Shown: positions 33,680 through 43,855, counted from the stretch's first letter. The stretch is DNA of 64,000 bases from Pseudomonadota bacterium (GCA_018241225.1 JAFEEG010000020.1:182283-246282), one strand, 5' to 3'. Made by a program: numbers and translations. Notes: generated from the sequence alone by a model not told the origin.

Positions 33680-35152
33680 TTATTGAGTTGGTGCGGGGGG
33701 CGCAGCGGGCTCGGGCGCTGGCTCCGTCATCTGCCGCAGTTGCTCGTCGATTTCCTCGGGGCTCAGCTCGGGTGCGGGCAGCGCGATGGGCGCGGCGCGG
33801 CTCCATTGCGTGGTCTGGGGCAGGGCCACGACGATGGCGATCACCGCCACCAGGCTCGCCAGAAAGGGCCACAGCGCGCGCCACAGGTCCGCGACTGGCG
33901 GCCTGGGGTGGATCTGGCCGCGTGCCAGCACCATGGCGTAACCAAAGGGCGGCAGCAGGAAGCCGGCCTGCAGCACCAGCAGCGTCAGGGCCGCCACCCA
34001 GGCCGCATCGTCCACCAGTGCCAGCAGCGGCGGCATCATGATGGGCACCACCAGGAAGATCAGCTCGAAGGCGTCGAGCACGAACGAACAGCACAGGAGC
34101 ACACCGAGCATCACCGACAGGGCCAGCAGCGGGTGCCCCTGGAAATGGGCCATCCAGCCCGCGACCAATGCGTCGGTACCAAAGGCGCGCAACACCAGCG
34201 AAAAACTGGTGGCCGCCACCAGCAGGGCGAACAGGGCGCCGGTCAGCGCCATGGCGTCGTCCAGCACCCGGCGCAGGCGGCCGCCCCGAAGCAAGGCGCC
34301 CGAAGCGAAGCCCCACGCGAGCAGCGCCACACCCGCCGCCGCTGCGGCCTCCACCGCCCGGACCCGCCCGGCAGCCACCAGTCCCAGCAACGCGGCGATG
34401 GCGGCGGGCACGATGCCAACGATCCATCGCTCGCGCGGCGTCAGCGGCTCGGCCTTTTCGCGGCCTTCGGCACGGCCCGCCGCGAACCAGGCGGCCACGA
34501 CCCAGCACAGGAACACCATGGCCCCCGGCACCAGCGCGGCCTGCAGCACGTCCTGTGTGTTCACCACCCGGGCTGCGGCGGCGGCACTGCCCGCCTCGGC
34601 CAGCTGCATGCCCTCGGTATGCGCGCGCATCATCGCGTCGCCCAGCAGCAAGAGCACCAGCGACGGCGGCACGATGACGCCCAGCGTGCTGGTCACTGCC
34701 ACCAGCACAGCCCGCCGCGCCGGCGGCATGCCCTCTTCTGCCCAGCGCGCGCCGGCCGTGCGCGACACCGTCATCAGGCTGGCACCCACCGAACCGTTCA
34801 TCGGTGCCATCAGCAAGCCCAGGCCCAGCCCGGCCAGCACCGGCGAGCCCCGCAGGCCGGCACGCGCCAGCAGCTTGCGCAAGCCGGCATAGAGGCCGTC
34901 GGCCAGGGCCAGGTGATGCAGCAGGGCACCGACCACCGCGTACAGGGCGAGCGCCTGCAGCAGGTCCTGCTCGAGCAGGCCGACCATCCGGGCCGGCAGG
35001 CTCGACAGCAGCGACACGTCGAATGCCTGCAGCGCCAGGCCAGCCACCGCGCCGACGCTGCTCACGCCCACCAGCACGACCCAGGTCGGCCAGCCGGTGC
35101 TCATCATCAGCCCCAGGGCCAGCGCCAGCAGGATCAGCCCGCCCCAGCCCAT
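33680..35152 (-). CDS. TRAP transporter large permease subunit (DctM-like)
   Basis: 490 residues with 12-14 hydrophobic segments; large membrane subunit of a tripartite ATP-independent periplasmic transporter. Family marks are MNGSVGASLMTVSRTAG, STLGVIVPPSLVLLLLGD and FEIIF-type FELIFLVVPIMMPPLLAL. The C-terminal ~40 residues form a Pro/Glu/Ala-rich hydrophilic tail (SPEEIDEQLRQMTEPAPEP), unusual for DctM and perhaps a cytoplasmic docking tail. Longer than the usual ~425-440 residues. The gene starts 3 bases after the small subunit's stop. There is no DctP/TAXI-type binding protein gene nearby. Confidence 0.85.
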   Translation of the reverse strand: MGWGGLILLALALGLMMSTGWPTWVVLVGVSSVGAVAGLALQAFDVSLLSSLPARMVGLLEQDLLQALALYAVVGALLHHLALADGLYAGLRKLLARAGLRGSPVLAGLGLGLLMAPMNGSVGASLMTVSRTAGARWAEEGMPPARRAVLVAVTSTLGVIVPPSLVLLLLGDAMMRAHTEGMQLAEAGSAAAAARVVNTQDVLQAALVPGAMVFLCWVVAAWFAAGRAEGREKAEPLTPRERWIVGIVPAAIAALLGLVAAGRVRAVEAAAAAGVALLAWGFASGALLRGGRLRRVLDDAMALTGALFALLVAATSFSLVLRAFGTDALVAGWMAHFQGHPLLALSVMLGVLLCCSFVLDAFELIFLVVPIMMPPLLALVDDAAWVAALTLLVLQAGFLLPPFGYAMVLARGQIHPRPPVADLWRALWPFLASLVAVIAIVVALPQTTQWSRAAPIALPAPELSPEEIDEQLRQMTEPAPEPAAPPAPTQ

Positions 35153-35155
35153 ACG

Positions 35156-35629
35156 TCAGGCGCGCGGGCGCAGCGCCCGCTGCAGGTCGAGGGCGGCTTG
35201 CACCAGCAGCAACAGTCCCATGAGCATCAGCGCCAGCTTGATGAGGAAGTAGCCCGGGTTGGCGGTTTCGGGAAATCGCTCCAGGCCCGCCAACGACTGC
35301 CACGCCATGCCCGCGCCCGCCACGAGCAGGTAGGCGGACCAGGCCAGCACGCACAGCGGTGCCCCCAGGCGCCGCCAGGCAGGCGTGCGGGCGTCGGCCA
35401 GGTGGGCCGCCAGGTCAGGCCGACCAGTCAGGTGCGCGTGCCGAAGCCCGGCGTGGCGGATCGCCACGGCCACGTAGAAGGCAAAGAGCCACTGGGCCAG
35501 GTCATTGGCCTGCGTGGCACCGGCACCGGCCAGGTCGCGCAGCGGCCATTGGAGAAAGAGCAACGCGGTAATCGCCAGCGACACTGGCATCACCAACCGG
35601 TCGATGACGCCAAGTGCACGCTGCAGCAC
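35156..35629 (-). CDS. TRAP transporter small permease subunit (DctQ-like)
   Basis: 157 residues from a GTG at 35629; an ATG (MPVSLAIT) 14 codons downstream is the alternative. There are four hydrophobic segments (about 13-30, 42-60, 90-108 and 125-145), as in DctQ proteins: VIDRLVMPVSLAITALLFLQWP, ANDLAQWLFAFYVAVAIRHAG and YFLIKLALMLMGLLLLVQAALD. It partners the DctM-like subunit that follows 3 bases later. It starts 5 bases after the kup stop, so the three genes are probably co-transcribed. A substrate-binding subunit is missing from the neighbourhood. Confidence 0.75.
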   Translation of the reverse strand: MLQRALGVIDRLVMPVSLAITALLFLQWPLRDLAGAGATQANDLAQWLFAFYVAVAIRHAGLRHAHLTGRPDLAAHLADARTPAWRRLGAPLCVLAWSAYLLVAGAGMAWQSLAGLERFPETANPGYFLIKLALMLMGLLLLVQAALDLQRALRPRA

Positions 35630-35634
35630 GTTGC

Positions 35635-37506
35635 CTAGATCTCGATCTTGCTGCCCAGCTCCACCACCGCGTTGTTGGGCAGGCTGAGGAAGTCCGCCGC
35701 GCCGCTGGCGTTGTGGTGCATCTGCGCAAAGAGCTTTTCGCGCCAGGGCGCCATGCCGCTGCCCAGCGTGGGAATGACCACGTCGCGCGACAGGAAGTAG
35801 CTGGTGGTCATGGGCTCCATCTGGCAGCCGCGCATGCGGGTGCCGTCCAGCGCGCTGGGCAGGTCGATGTCGTTCTTGAAGCCGTAGTGCACGATCACCT
35901 GCCAGCAGTGGCGCCCCAGCGGCTCCATCTCGATGCGCTTGTCCATGGGAATCCAGGGCACCTCGTGGTTGCGCACCGTGACGAACAGGTTGTATTCGTG
36001 CAGCACCTTGTTGTGCTTGAGGTTGTGCAGCAGCGCATTGGGCACCACGCCCGGCTCGGCGGTGAGGAACACGGCCGTACCGTCCACCCGCGCAGGCGGA
36101 TTGACGAACACCGAGTCGAGGAAGGCGCGCAGGTCGATGGCGTCCTGCAGCTGCACCTGCCCCATGAGGCGCCGGCCTTCCTTCCAGGTGATCATGAGCG
36201 TGAACACCGCGCCGCCGATGAGCAGCGGGAACCACCCGCCCTGGAAGAGCTTGAGCAGGTTGGACGCAAAGAAGGCGAAGTCCACCACGAAGAAGGCCGC
36301 GGTGGCGCCAATGCACAGCACGAGCGGCAGCTTCCAGGCAAAGCGGATCACGAAGAAGGTCAGCACCGTGGTGATCAGCATGTCGGTGGTCACCGCAATG
36401 CCGTAGGCCGCCGCCAGGTTGCTGGAGCTGCGGAACATCACCACCGCCAGCACGATGGCCACGAACAGGCCCCAGTTGACGAAGGGAATGTAGATCTGCC
36501 CGGCCGTGCGAACGCTGGTGTGCTCGATGTTCAGGCGCGGCAGGTAGCCCAGTTGAATGACCTGGCGCGTGACGCTGAAGGCACCGGTGATCAGGGCCTG
36601 CGAGGCGATCACCGTGGCCGCCGTGGCCATGATCACCATCGGGATGACGGCCCAATCGGGCGCCATCATGAAGAAGGGGTTCTTCACGGCCTCGGGGTTG
36701 CGCAGCAGAAGTGCGCCCTGGCCGAAGTAGTTGAGGGTGAGGCAAGGCATCACCACCGAGAACCAGGCAATGCGGATCGGCCCCTTGCCGAAGTGCCCCA
36801 GGTCGGCATACAGCGCCTCGGCACCCGTCACGCACAGGACGGTGGCGCCCAGGATGAGGAAGCTGGTGCCCGGGTTGTTCCAGATGAAGCCCATCGCGTA
36901 GTGCGGGCTCAACGCCCACAGGATCTCGGGGTGGGTGATGATCTGAGAGACACCCAGCGCCGCGATGGCGATGAACCAGGTGAAGGTGATCGGCCCGAAG
37001 AACTTGCCGATGCCCGCCGTACCGTGCTTTTGCAGGGCGAACAGCCCGAACAGCACCACCAGGGTGATCGGGATCACGTATTCCTTGAAGTGCGGCGACA
37101 CCACTTCCAGGCCCTCGACCGCCGAGAGCACCGAGATGGCCGGCGTGATGACCCCGTCGCCGTAGAACAGCGAGGTGCCGAAGATGCCCACCGCGAGCAG
37201 CACGCTGCGCAGCCTGGGCCGGTCGACCACCGCCTGCGAAGCCAGCGTGAGCATGGCGATCAGGCCGCCCTCGCCCTTGTTGTCCGCCCGCAGCACCAGG
37301 ACCACGTACTTCAGCGAGACGATGATGGTCAGTGTCCAGAAGAACATCGACAGGATGCCGAACACGTTCTCGAAGTTGAACTGCACACGGTCGTGGCTGA
37401 ACACCTCCTTCATCGCATACAGCACGCTGGTGCCGATGTCGCCGTAGACAACGCCGATGGCGGCCAGGATCAGCGCCGCAGATGCAGTGGATTTTTTGTG
37501 AGACAC
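35635..37506 (-). CDS. kup: Low-affinity potassium transport system Kup
   Basis: 623 residues from the GTG at 37506 (VSHKKSTAS). The length fits E. coli Kup (622). About 12 transmembrane helices occupy the first 430 residues; the opening [25 protein letters not shown] is the family signature ([10 protein letters not shown]), and [22 protein letters not shown] is the second. A C-terminal cytoplasmic domain (about 450-623) ends [15 protein letters not shown]. It takes up K+ by H+ symport. The frame is open further upstream, but the sequence there is Arg/Pro-rich and not Kup-like. Upstream gshA and downstream TRAP genes are co-directional. Confidence 0.96.
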   Translation of the reverse strand: MSHKKSTASAALILAAIGVVYGDIGTSVLYAMKEVFSHDRVQFNFENVFGILSMFFWTLTIIVSLKYVVLVLRADNKGEGGLIAMLTLASQAVVDRPRLRSVLLAVGIFGTSLFYGDGVITPAISVLSAVEGLEVVSPHFKEYVIPITLVVLFGLFALQKHGTAGIGKFFGPITFTWFIAIAALGVSQIITHPEILWALSPHYAMGFIWNNPGTSFLILGATVLCVTGAEALYADLGHFGKGPIRIAWFSVVMPCLTLNYFGQGALLLRNPEAVKNPFFMMAPDWAVIPMVIMATAATVIASQALITGAFSVTRQVIQLGYLPRLNIEHTSVRTAGQIYIPFVNWGLFVAIVLAVVMFRSSSNLAAAYGIAVTTDMLITTVLTFFVIRFAWKLPLVLCIGATAAFFVVDFAFFASNLLKLFQGGWFPLLIGGAVFTLMITWKEGRRLMGQVQLQDAIDLRAFLDSVFVNPPARVDGTAVFLTAEPGVVPNALLHNLKHNKVLHEYNLFVTVRNHEVPWIPMDKRIEMEPLGRHCWQVIVHYGFKNDIDLPSALDGTRMRGCQMEPMTTSYFLSRDVVIPTLGSGMAPWREKLFAQMHHNASGAADFLSLPNNAVVELGSKIEI

Positions 37507-37651
37507 GTTGCGTGACAGCAAATGGTCGTAGTGGCGCGCCGATGGCCGCGCTCGCCTGCGCCCGTAGGCGTTGCGTTGTTCTGGAGGAGGGTATTGTGCA
37601 GTCCCGCCGCACGGCCGCCAACGCGAAGTGGCGGCACGGCGACGAGAGGAA

Positions 37652-38941
37652 TCACTCGTAGACTTCGGCGTCCGGATCGGTCGCTTCCAGCTCGTAGCTG
37701 GCGGCCACCATGGCCAGGCGGCCAATCACCCCATACATGTAGAAGCGGTTGGGCGCGCTGGCACCGGGCTTGGCACCCGGCACGGGCAAGTGCGCACTTT
37801 CGGAAAAAGCCAGCGGCACATAGCTGGCGCCGGGCGAATCCAGGTTCTCGTCGATGCTGCGCTCGGCGTGCACGCGGTAGAAGCCGCCCACCACGTAGCG
37901 ATCCATCATGTAGACCACCGGCTCGGCCACGCCGTCGTGCACCCGCTCGCGGGTGAGCACGCCCTCCTGCACGATGATCTCGCTGCCCAGCGCCGGCGCG
38001 GGCCGCCCGCCACCCTTGGGCTTGCGAAGCAGCACTTCCAGGTCCTTGATGTCGCGCACCGTCATCACGCCCACGCCATTGGTGCCGTTGTCGGGCTTGA
38101 CGATGACGAAGGGCTTCTCGTTGATGCCGTATTCCTTGTACTTGCGCCGGATCTTGGTCAGCAGCTGGTCGCAGTGGGTAATGAGCTCGTCCTGCCCCGA
38201 CCCGGTGGCCAGGTCCACGCCCTCGGCATGGCTGGACATGGGGTTGATCAGCCAGGGGTCGATGCCCAGCAGCTTGCCGAAGCGCTTGGACACCTCTTCG
38301 TAGCTGCGGAAATGCTTGCTCTTGCGCCGCACCGACCAGCCGGCATGCAGCGGCGGCAGCAGGTACTGCTCGTGCAGGTCTTCCAGGATGCCCGGCACGC
38401 CGGCCGACAGGTCGTTGTTCAGCAGGATGGTGCAGGGGTCGAAGTTCTTGATCCCCAGGCGGCGCTTGCCGCGCACCACCGGCTCCAGGCACACGCTTTC
38501 GCCGTGCGGCAGCACGATCTTCTTGGGCGACTTGATGGCCGGGTCGATGGAGCCGACCTTCACGTTCAGCCCCGCCATCTGGAAGATGCGCACCAGTTGG
38601 GCGACATTGGCCAGGTAGAAGGTGTTGCTGGAGTGGTTTTCGGGCACCACCAGCAGGTTGCGCGCCTCGGGGCAGATCTTCTCGATGGCCGCCTGGGCCG
38701 CCTGCACCGCCAGCGGCAGCATTTCCTGGGTAAGGTTGTTCCAGCCACCCGGGTACAGGTTGGTATCGACCGGTGCCAGCTTGAAGCCGGCGTTGCGGAT
38801 GTCCACCGAGCTATAGAAGGGTGGGGTGTGTTCCATCCATTCCAGGCGGAACCAACGCTCGATGGCGGGCATCGAGTCGAGCACTCGCTGCTCGAGTTCG
38901 TTGATCGGCCCGGTCAGGGCGGTGACGAGATGGGGGACCAT
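37652..38941 (-). CDS. gshA: Glutamate-cysteine ligase, proteobacterial GshA type
   Basis: 429 residues; ATP-dependent ligation of glutamate and cysteine, the first glutathione step. It matches the beta-proteobacterial GshA family rather than the E. coli-type: [49 protein letters not shown]-type [31 protein letters not shown] and [18 protein letters not shown] are typical. The ATP-grasp-like KPDNGTNG loop lies near residue 285. The ATG at 38941 is the start. gshB is 5.2 kb downstream with three transport systems between. A TACAAT -10-like element lies at 38987-38992 (reverse strand). Confidence 0.95.
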   Translation of the reverse strand: MVPHLVTALTGPINELEQRVLDSMPAIERWFRLEWMEHTPPFYSSVDIRNAGFKLAPVDTNLYPGGWNNLTQEMLPLAVQAAQAAIEKICPEARNLLVVPENHSSNTFYLANVAQLVRIFQMAGLNVKVGSIDPAIKSPKKIVLPHGESVCLEPVVRGKRRLGIKNFDPCTILLNNDLSAGVPGILEDLHEQYLLPPLHAGWSVRRKSKHFRSYEEVSKRFGKLLGIDPWLINPMSSHAEGVDLATGSGQDELITHCDQLLTKIRRKYKEYGINEKPFVIVKPDNGTNGVGVMTVRDIKDLEVLLRKPKGGGRPAPALGSEIIVQEGVLTRERVHDGVAEPVVYMMDRYVVGGFYRVHAERSIDENLDSPGASYVPLAFSESAHLPVPGAKPGASAPNRFYMYGVIGRLAMVAASYELEATDPDAEVYE

Positions 38942-39051
38942 GCAGCAGCCTTGTTATGCGAGTTCTTGCCTGAGCAAAGAACCGCAATTGTAGATAGGGG
39001 TTACCCACCCCCATCACAAGCCCCGCCCGCCGAAAGGGCGCTGCCCTGTCG

Positions 39052-40344
39052 CTAGGTGCGGACTTCGCCCTGGCCGAGCACCACGTACTTGAGGGAAGTC
39101 AGCCCTTCGATGCCGACCGGGCCGCGGGCGTGGAACTTGTCGGTGCTGATGCCGATTTCGGCGCCCAGCCCGTACTCGAAGCCATCGGCGAAGCGGGTAC
39201 TCGCATTGACCATGACGCTGGCCGAATCCACCTCGCGCAGGAAACGCTGCGCGTTGACGTGGTCGCGGGTGACGATGGCGTCGGTGTGGTGGCTCGAGTA
39301 GTGGTTGACGTGGGCGATGGCTTCGTCGACGCCGGCCACCACCTTGATGCTGATCACGGCGGCCAGGTATTCCTCGAACCAGTCGGAATCCACCGCGTCC
39401 AGCACCTTGGCACCGGCGGGCAGTGCGCCCGGCGCGCGCAGGATGGCGGCGGCCTCGGGGTCGCAGCGCATCTCCACGCCCTTGGCGGCGAAGATGGCGC
39501 CGATCTTCGGCAGGAACTGCGCCGCCCTGGAACGGGCCACCAGCAGGCCCTCGGCCGCGTTGCAGGGACTGTACTTCTGGGTCTTGGCGTTGTCGACGAT
39601 GGTCACGGCCATGTCCAGCTCGGCCGTATCGTCCACGTACACATGGCAGTTGCCGTCCAGGTGCTTGATGACCGGCACCTTGGCGTCGCGGCTGATGCGC
39701 TCGATCAGGCCCTTGCCGCCGCGCGGAATGATCACGTCCACGTACTGGGGCATGGCAATGAGGCGGCCCACCGCCTCGCGGTCGGTGGTCTGCACCAGTT
39801 GCACGGCGTCGGCCGGCAGGCCGGCTTCCAGCAGCGAGTCGGCCACCAGTTGGGCCAGCGCCTTGTTCGACTCGATGGCTTCCGAGCCGCCGCGCAGGAT
39901 GGCGGCATTGCCGCTCTTGATCGCCAGGCTGGCCGCCTCGATGGTCACGTTGGGCCGGCTCTCGAAGATCATGCCGAACACGCCGATGGGCACGCGCATC
40001 TGGCCCACGCGGATGCCGCTGGGCTGCTGGCGCATGCCGATGATCTCGCCGATGACGTCGGCCATGGCGGCCAGTTGCTCGCAGCCTTCGGCCACGGTGG
40101 CCAGCACCTTGGGCGTGAGCTTGAGCCGGTCGACCATGGGCGCCGGCAGGCCCGATGCGCTGGCGCGCTCCACGTCGCGGGCGTTGGCAGCCTGCAGTTC
40201 CGGGCCGGCCTCGCGCAGGCGCCGCGCCAGGGCCTTCAGGGCCTTGTTCTTGGTGGCGGCATCGGCGCGCGCCATGGCGGCGGCGGCCGTCTTGGCCTGC
40301 GCGCCCAGGGCCAGCATGTGTTCGTCGACGTTGAAGGCGTTCAT
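39052..40344 (-). CDS. proA: Glutamate-5-semialdehyde dehydrogenase
   Basis: 430 residues; NADPH-dependent reduction of gamma-glutamyl phosphate in proline synthesis, cytoplasmic. Family segments are [44 protein letters not shown] and the catalytic region [16 protein letters not shown], where the Cys is the nucleophile. [23 protein letters not shown] and [13 protein letters not shown] close the protein. Start ATG at 40344. proB is not adjacent. It stands 110 bases upstream of gshA on the same strand with no terminator that I could support. Confidence 0.97.
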   Translation of the reverse strand: MNAFNVDEHMLALGAQAKTAAAAMARADAATKNKALKALARRLREAGPELQAANARDVERASASGLPAPMVDRLKLTPKVLATVAEGCEQLAAMADVIGEIIGMRQQPSGIRVGQMRVPIGVFGMIFESRPNVTIEAASLAIKSGNAAILRGGSEAIESNKALAQLVADSLLEAGLPADAVQLVQTTDREAVGRLIAMPQYVDVIIPRGGKGLIERISRDAKVPVIKHLDGNCHVYVDDTAELDMAVTIVDNAKTQKYSPCNAAEGLLVARSRAAQFLPKIGAIFAAKGVEMRCDPEAAAILRAPGALPAGAKVLDAVDSDWFEEYLAAVISIKVVAGVDEAIAHVNHYSSHHTDAIVTRDHVNAQRFLREVDSASVMVNASTRFADGFEYGLGAEIGISTDKFHARGPVGIEGLTSLKYVVLGQGEVRT

Positions 40345-40524
40345 GGGCGCTATTTTCCCACCTGCGGGCCGCCCTCGCAGGGCGTCCGATATCAGGAGGG
40401 GCGCACACCAGCGGCTCGCACGGACGTCACCGCAATGTGAACCACCCATCCGGACCTCGGCGCGATATGGTGCATGGGCGCGCCGGGCATCTGGACGCGC
40501 CAATACGAATCAAGGAGGAACACG

Positions 40525-41253
40525 ATGTCGATGCGAACAGCGAACGGCCCGGTCGTGCGCCGCCGGTCACTAGCCTCGCGGCTTGGACTCGGCGTGACTG
40601 CCGCCCTTTTCGGGGCCATGGCCATAGGGCCAGCCCGCGCCCAGGCGATATCTGCCGACGCTGCCCAGGGCCGGCAGATTGCCACGCAGGGCACCCCAGG
40701 CGTTCCTGCCTGCGCTGGCTGCCATGGCGCACAAGGTGAGGGCAATGCAGCCTTCCCTCGGCTCGGGGGTACAGGCGTCAACTACTTGCGCAGGCAACTG
40801 GACGCCTTCGCCGATGGCAGCCGCAAGAACGCCGTCATGCAACCGTTCGCGCAGCAGCTCTCTTCTCAAGAGCGCGCCGTCGTGGCGCTCTACTACAGCC
40901 AGATCGACGGGTTGGCGCCACCTCCCAAGAAGGCGGCAGCCTCACCGGATGACAAGGGGGCCTGGCTGGCCGAACGGGGCCGCTGGGCCAACGGCGTGCC
41001 GGCCTGCGGCCAATGCCATGGCCCGGGCGGCGTGGGCGTCGTACCTGACTTTCCACCGCTGGCGGGCTTGCCGGCTGCGTACATCAGCGCCCAGCTTCAG
41101 GCCTGGAAGTCCGGCACGCGACCGCCTGGGCCGCTAGGCCTGATGGCCGGCGTGGCGACCACGTTGTCGGATACCGAGATCGACACGGTCGCCAATTACT
41201 ACGCGAGCCTGGCAACTGGCCCGCAGACTACCGCGCAGGAGGGCAAGCCATGA
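40525..41253 (+). CDS. tsdB: Diheme c4-type cytochrome, probable TsdB
   Basis: 242 residues with a signal peptide (1-41, RRRSLASRLGLGV then ARA-QA). Two c-type heme sites are visible, CAGCH (63-67) and CGQCH (161-165), one in each of two homologous cytochrome c domains. It is the electron acceptor partner of thiosulfate dehydrogenase in bacteria with tsdBA operons. AAGGAGGAACACG upstream fixes the ATG at 40525. The stop overlaps the tsdA start by 4 bases. The role rests mainly on the neighbour; free-standing c4 cytochromes also serve other oxidases. Confidence 0.82.
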   Translation: MSMRTANGPVVRRRSLASRLGLGVTAALFGAMAIGPARAQAISADAAQGRQIATQGTPGVPACAGCHGAQGEGNAAFPRLGGTGVNYLRRQLDAFADGSRKNAVMQPFAQQLSSQERAVVALYYSQIDGLAPPPKKAAASPDDKGAWLAERGRWANGVPACGQCHGPGGVGVVPDFPPLAGLPAAYISAQLQAWKSGTRPPGPLGLMAGVATTLSDTEIDTVANYYASLATGPQTTAQEGKP

Positions 41254-42236
41254 AAACGAACGGCCTCGCTCTCTTCGCCGCATTGGCCGTCGTGCTCATG
41301 GTGGGCACGGCCGTCGGCACGAATATCGTGTTCGACCGCTCCCTGCAAGATCGGCCAGCCGAACCAGAGGCAATGCAGGTGGCGCGGGAACCCACCCCGC
41401 CGCCCGTCCACACCCCAGCCGTCGCACCCGCTGCCGGCGCATCCACCTCCTTCGCGCCTCCGGCCGAAAGCAACCTGCCAGAGGGCGAGTACGGCAGGAT
41501 GGTTCGGCTGGGTGAGCAGATCTTCATGCGCACGGGCCAATATGCAAAGCCGTACGTGGGCAATGACCTGAGCTGCGCCAACTGCCACCTTGACGCGGGC
41601 CGCAAGCCCGACTCTGCGCCGCTGTGGGGGGCCTTCGGCCGCTACCCTGCCTTTCGCAACAAGACCGGCCAGGTGGACACGTTCGCCGCGCGCTTGCAGG
41701 GCTGCTTCATGTACAGCATGAACGGCAAGGCCCCACCGCAGGACAGTGAAATCATCACGGCACTGCAGACCTACTCGGCCTGGCTAGCCAAGGGCGCGCC
41801 GGTCGGCACGTCCGTTCCGGGCGGCGGTTACCCCACGCCGAACAAGCCGCCCGAGCCGGCCGACTACCTGCGCGGCGAAAAGGTCTACGCGCAGAACTGC
41901 GCGCTGTGCCACGGCACGGACGGCCAGGGCCAGCGCACGGGCGATGCCCAAGTCTTCCCGCCGCTGTGGGGACCCCGCTCCTTCAACTGGGGCGCCGGCA
42001 TGCATGCGATTTCCACCGCTGCGAGCTTCATCCAGGCCAACATGCCGTTGGGGCGCAGCCAGGCACTGAGCGACCAGGCGGCCTGGGATGTCGCCTTGTT
42101 CATGAACAGCCACGAGCGTCCACAGGATCCGCGCTTCAGCCAATCGGTGGCGCAGACGCGCAGGAAGTTTCACGACAGCGACGACTCGATGTACGGCCGC
42201 ACGGTGGATGGTCGTGTGCTGGGCAGCCCTCGCTAG
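41250..42236 (+). CDS. tsdA: Thiosulfate dehydrogenase TsdA
   Basis: 328 residues; periplasmic diheme enzyme that couples two thiosulfate molecules to tetrathionate. The N-terminus is a hydrophobic signal or anchor (4-24). Heme sites are CANCH (109-113) and CALCH (217-221). Cys152 in LQGCFMYSMNGK matches the unusual Cys axial ligand of the catalytic heme in TsdA, and Met265 (QANMPLG) fits the second heme. The GQG...FPPLWG-SFN-GAGM block (about 226-251) is typical of TsdA. Linker residues ~30-75 are Pro/Ala-rich. Translationally coupled to tsdB. It supports thiosulfate oxidation or tetrathionate chemistry rather than full Sox oxidation, as no sox genes are present here. Confidence 0.88.
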   Translation: MKTNGLALFAALAVVLMVGTAVGTNIVFDRSLQDRPAEPEAMQVAREPTPPPVHTPAVAPAAGASTSFAPPAESNLPEGEYGRMVRLGEQIFMRTGQYAKPYVGNDLSCANCHLDAGRKPDSAPLWGAFGRYPAFRNKTGQVDTFAARLQGCFMYSMNGKAPPQDSEIITALQTYSAWLAKGAPVGTSVPGGGYPTPNKPPEPADYLRGEKVYAQNCALCHGTDGQGQRTGDAQVFPPLWGPRSFNWGAGMHAISTAASFIQANMPLGRSQALSDQAAWDVALFMNSHERPQDPRFSQSVAQTRRKFHDSDDSMYGRTVDGRVLGSPR

Positions 42237-42248
42237 AGCTGCAGACGC

Positions 42249-43316
42249 CTAGCTTCGGGCGCGGCTTTCAGTCATGCACAGGCGGCACAGGCGAAAAGCC
42301 AGGCGCTGCAGCGCTTGCCAGCCGTCCTGCGGCCAGTCGGGCTGGGGCAGCCCCTTGACGATGCCGTCCACCTTGTGGGCGTCGTTGAGCAAGAGCGTGA
42401 GCACGCGACCCTGCAGGCGTGGCAGCACCCGCTCGAAGGCCCGTTCCTTGGGGCCCCACACCCGGTTCTCGCGCAGCGCCATGGGCAGGGGCCGACCGGC
42501 GTCGATGGCATCGCGCACGCGCTTCAAGGCGCGGATGTCCTCGGACAGGGTGTAGTGCACCAGCACCTCGGCCTCGCCCTCGGCCTTCAGGCCTTCGAGC
42601 ATGCGCGCCACGCGCTGCGGGTTGCCGCCCAGCACCGCCTCGGAAAGCTTGAACACGTCGTAGCGCGCCACGTTGTTCACCGCGCCCTCGACCTGCTCGA
42701 AAGACAGTTCGCCCTCGGGGTACAGCAACGCCAGCTTCTGGATTTCCTGGTGCGCGGCCAGCAGGTTGCCCTCGACCCGGTCGGCGAAGAACTGCAGGGT
42801 GCGCTGGCCTTCCTCGCCGGACTTGACCCGCTGCGACTGGCGGCCCAGGCGCTGGGCAATCCATTCGGGCAGCGCGCCGCGCTCCACCGGATCGAGCTGC
42901 ACCGTTACGCCATGGGATTCGAGCGCGCCGAACCAGGCACCGGTCTTGGTGGCCTTGTCCAGGCGCGGCAGCAGCACCAGCGTGAGCGTGCTGTCGTTGC
43001 CCACGGTGCCCTCGGCAATCTGCTGCAAGGCGGCGCTGCCATCCTTGCCGGGCTTTCCCGACGGGATGCGGATCTCGACGATCTGCCGGTCGGCAAACAG
43101 GCTCATCGAGCCGCCGGCCGCCTGCACCGCGCCCCAGTCGAAATGCGCGCCAGCCACGGTATGCACGCTGCGCTCGGTGTAGCCCTGCGCGCGGGCCGCG
43201 GCGCGGATGGCGTCGGCCGTCTCCTGCACCAGCAGGGCTTCGTCGCCGTGCAGGGTGTAGAGCGCGCGCAAGCCTTTTTGCAGGTGCGCTGGAAGCTGGG
43301 CCGCGGCCAGTTGCAA
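42249..43316 (-). CDS. holA: DNA polymerase III delta subunit
   Basis: 355 residues; clamp-loader subunit that opens the beta sliding clamp. N-terminal RecA-like part with LYTLHGDEALLVQETADAIR (about 19-38) and MSLFADRQIVEIRIPSGKPG (70-89); domain III helices include SGEEGQRTLQFFADRVEGNLLAA and QEIQKLALLYP. C-terminal helices are DWPQDGWQALQRLAFRLC. The sequence pattern is that of betaproteobacterial HolA. It is the last gene of leuS-lptE-holA, an order conserved in many proteobacteria, and convergent with tsdA (12-base gap). Confidence 0.95.
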   Translation of the reverse strand: MQLAAAQLPAHLQKGLRALYTLHGDEALLVQETADAIRAAARAQGYTERSVHTVAGAHFDWGAVQAAGGSMSLFADRQIVEIRIPSGKPGKDGSAALQQIAEGTVGNDSTLTLVLLPRLDKATKTGAWFGALESHGVTVQLDPVERGALPEWIAQRLGRQSQRVKSGEEGQRTLQFFADRVEGNLLAAHQEIQKLALLYPEGELSFEQVEGAVNNVARYDVFKLSEAVLGGNPQRVARMLEGLKAEGEAEVLVHYTLSEDIRALKRVRDAIDAGRPLPMALRENRVWGPKERAFERVLPRLQGRVLTLLLNDAHKVDGIVKGLPQPDWPQDGWQALQRLAFRLCRLCMTESRARS

Positions 43317-43329
43317 GTGAAAGCCCCGC

Positions 43330-43845
43330 CTACAGCGACTTCACGGCTGCGAGGCGCCGCAAGGTCTGCTGCACGATGTCGTTGGTCATGTCGCGGTAGA
43401 GCAGCTGCGTTTCGCTTTCCTTGGCCAGCGCCGCGGTTTCGTTGTAGGTGATGTCGCGCGACTGCGTCATTTCCGAGGGCGCGATCAGCTCCTTGCCTTG
43501 TGGCGAGCGCAGCTTGAAGCGCACGCGCAGGAACAGCTGCATTTCGCGCACCTGGCCGGCCGAGTTGGTGGACAGCACCAGCTGGTCGCGCGTTTCGCTC
43601 AGCACGTCGAACACCGCATCGGCCTTCTCCCACTCGGCCATGGGCAGCACCTTGAGCTTGCCCGTGACATCGATGGCCCGCTTGAGCTGCGCCAGGTAGG
43701 CCGTGTTGGTCGGCATGGCGATGCTCGTGAAGGCGAACTCCGGCGCCTGCCGCAGCTTGAAGCCGCAGCCCGCCAGGCCCAGTGCAGCGCCGGCCGCCAG
43801 GAAGGTGCGGCGCGACGTTGCAGTGTTGCGTGCGTCCTTGGTCAT
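43330..43845 (-). CDS. lptE: LPS-assembly lipoprotein LptE
   Basis: 171 residues; outer-membrane lipoprotein that plugs LptD and assists LPS insertion. A twin-Arg-rich signal (TSRRTFLAAGAALGLAGC) ends in a lipobox LAGC with lipidated Cys27. The mature sequence GFKLRQAPEFAFTSIAM is the LptE hallmark (GFxLR). It lies between leuS (10 bases) and holA (13 bases), the conserved order. Start ATG at 43845. LptA and LptB are at 4232-5772. Confidence 0.94.
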   Translation of the reverse strand: MTKDARNTATSRRTFLAAGAALGLAGCGFKLRQAPEFAFTSIAMPTNTAYLAQLKRAIDVTGKLKVLPMAEWEKADAVFDVLSETRDQLVLSTNSAGQVREMQLFLRVRFKLRSPQGKELIAPSEMTQSRDITYNETAALAKESETQLLYRDMTNDIVQQTLRRLAAVKSL

Positions 43846-43855
43846 CGTGACCCGC

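Noticed and set aside
35614-37515. 633-codon plus-strand open frame
   Set aside because: Antisense to kup and made of mirror-image codons, mostly His/Glu/Gln/Arg; kup has full family motifs.
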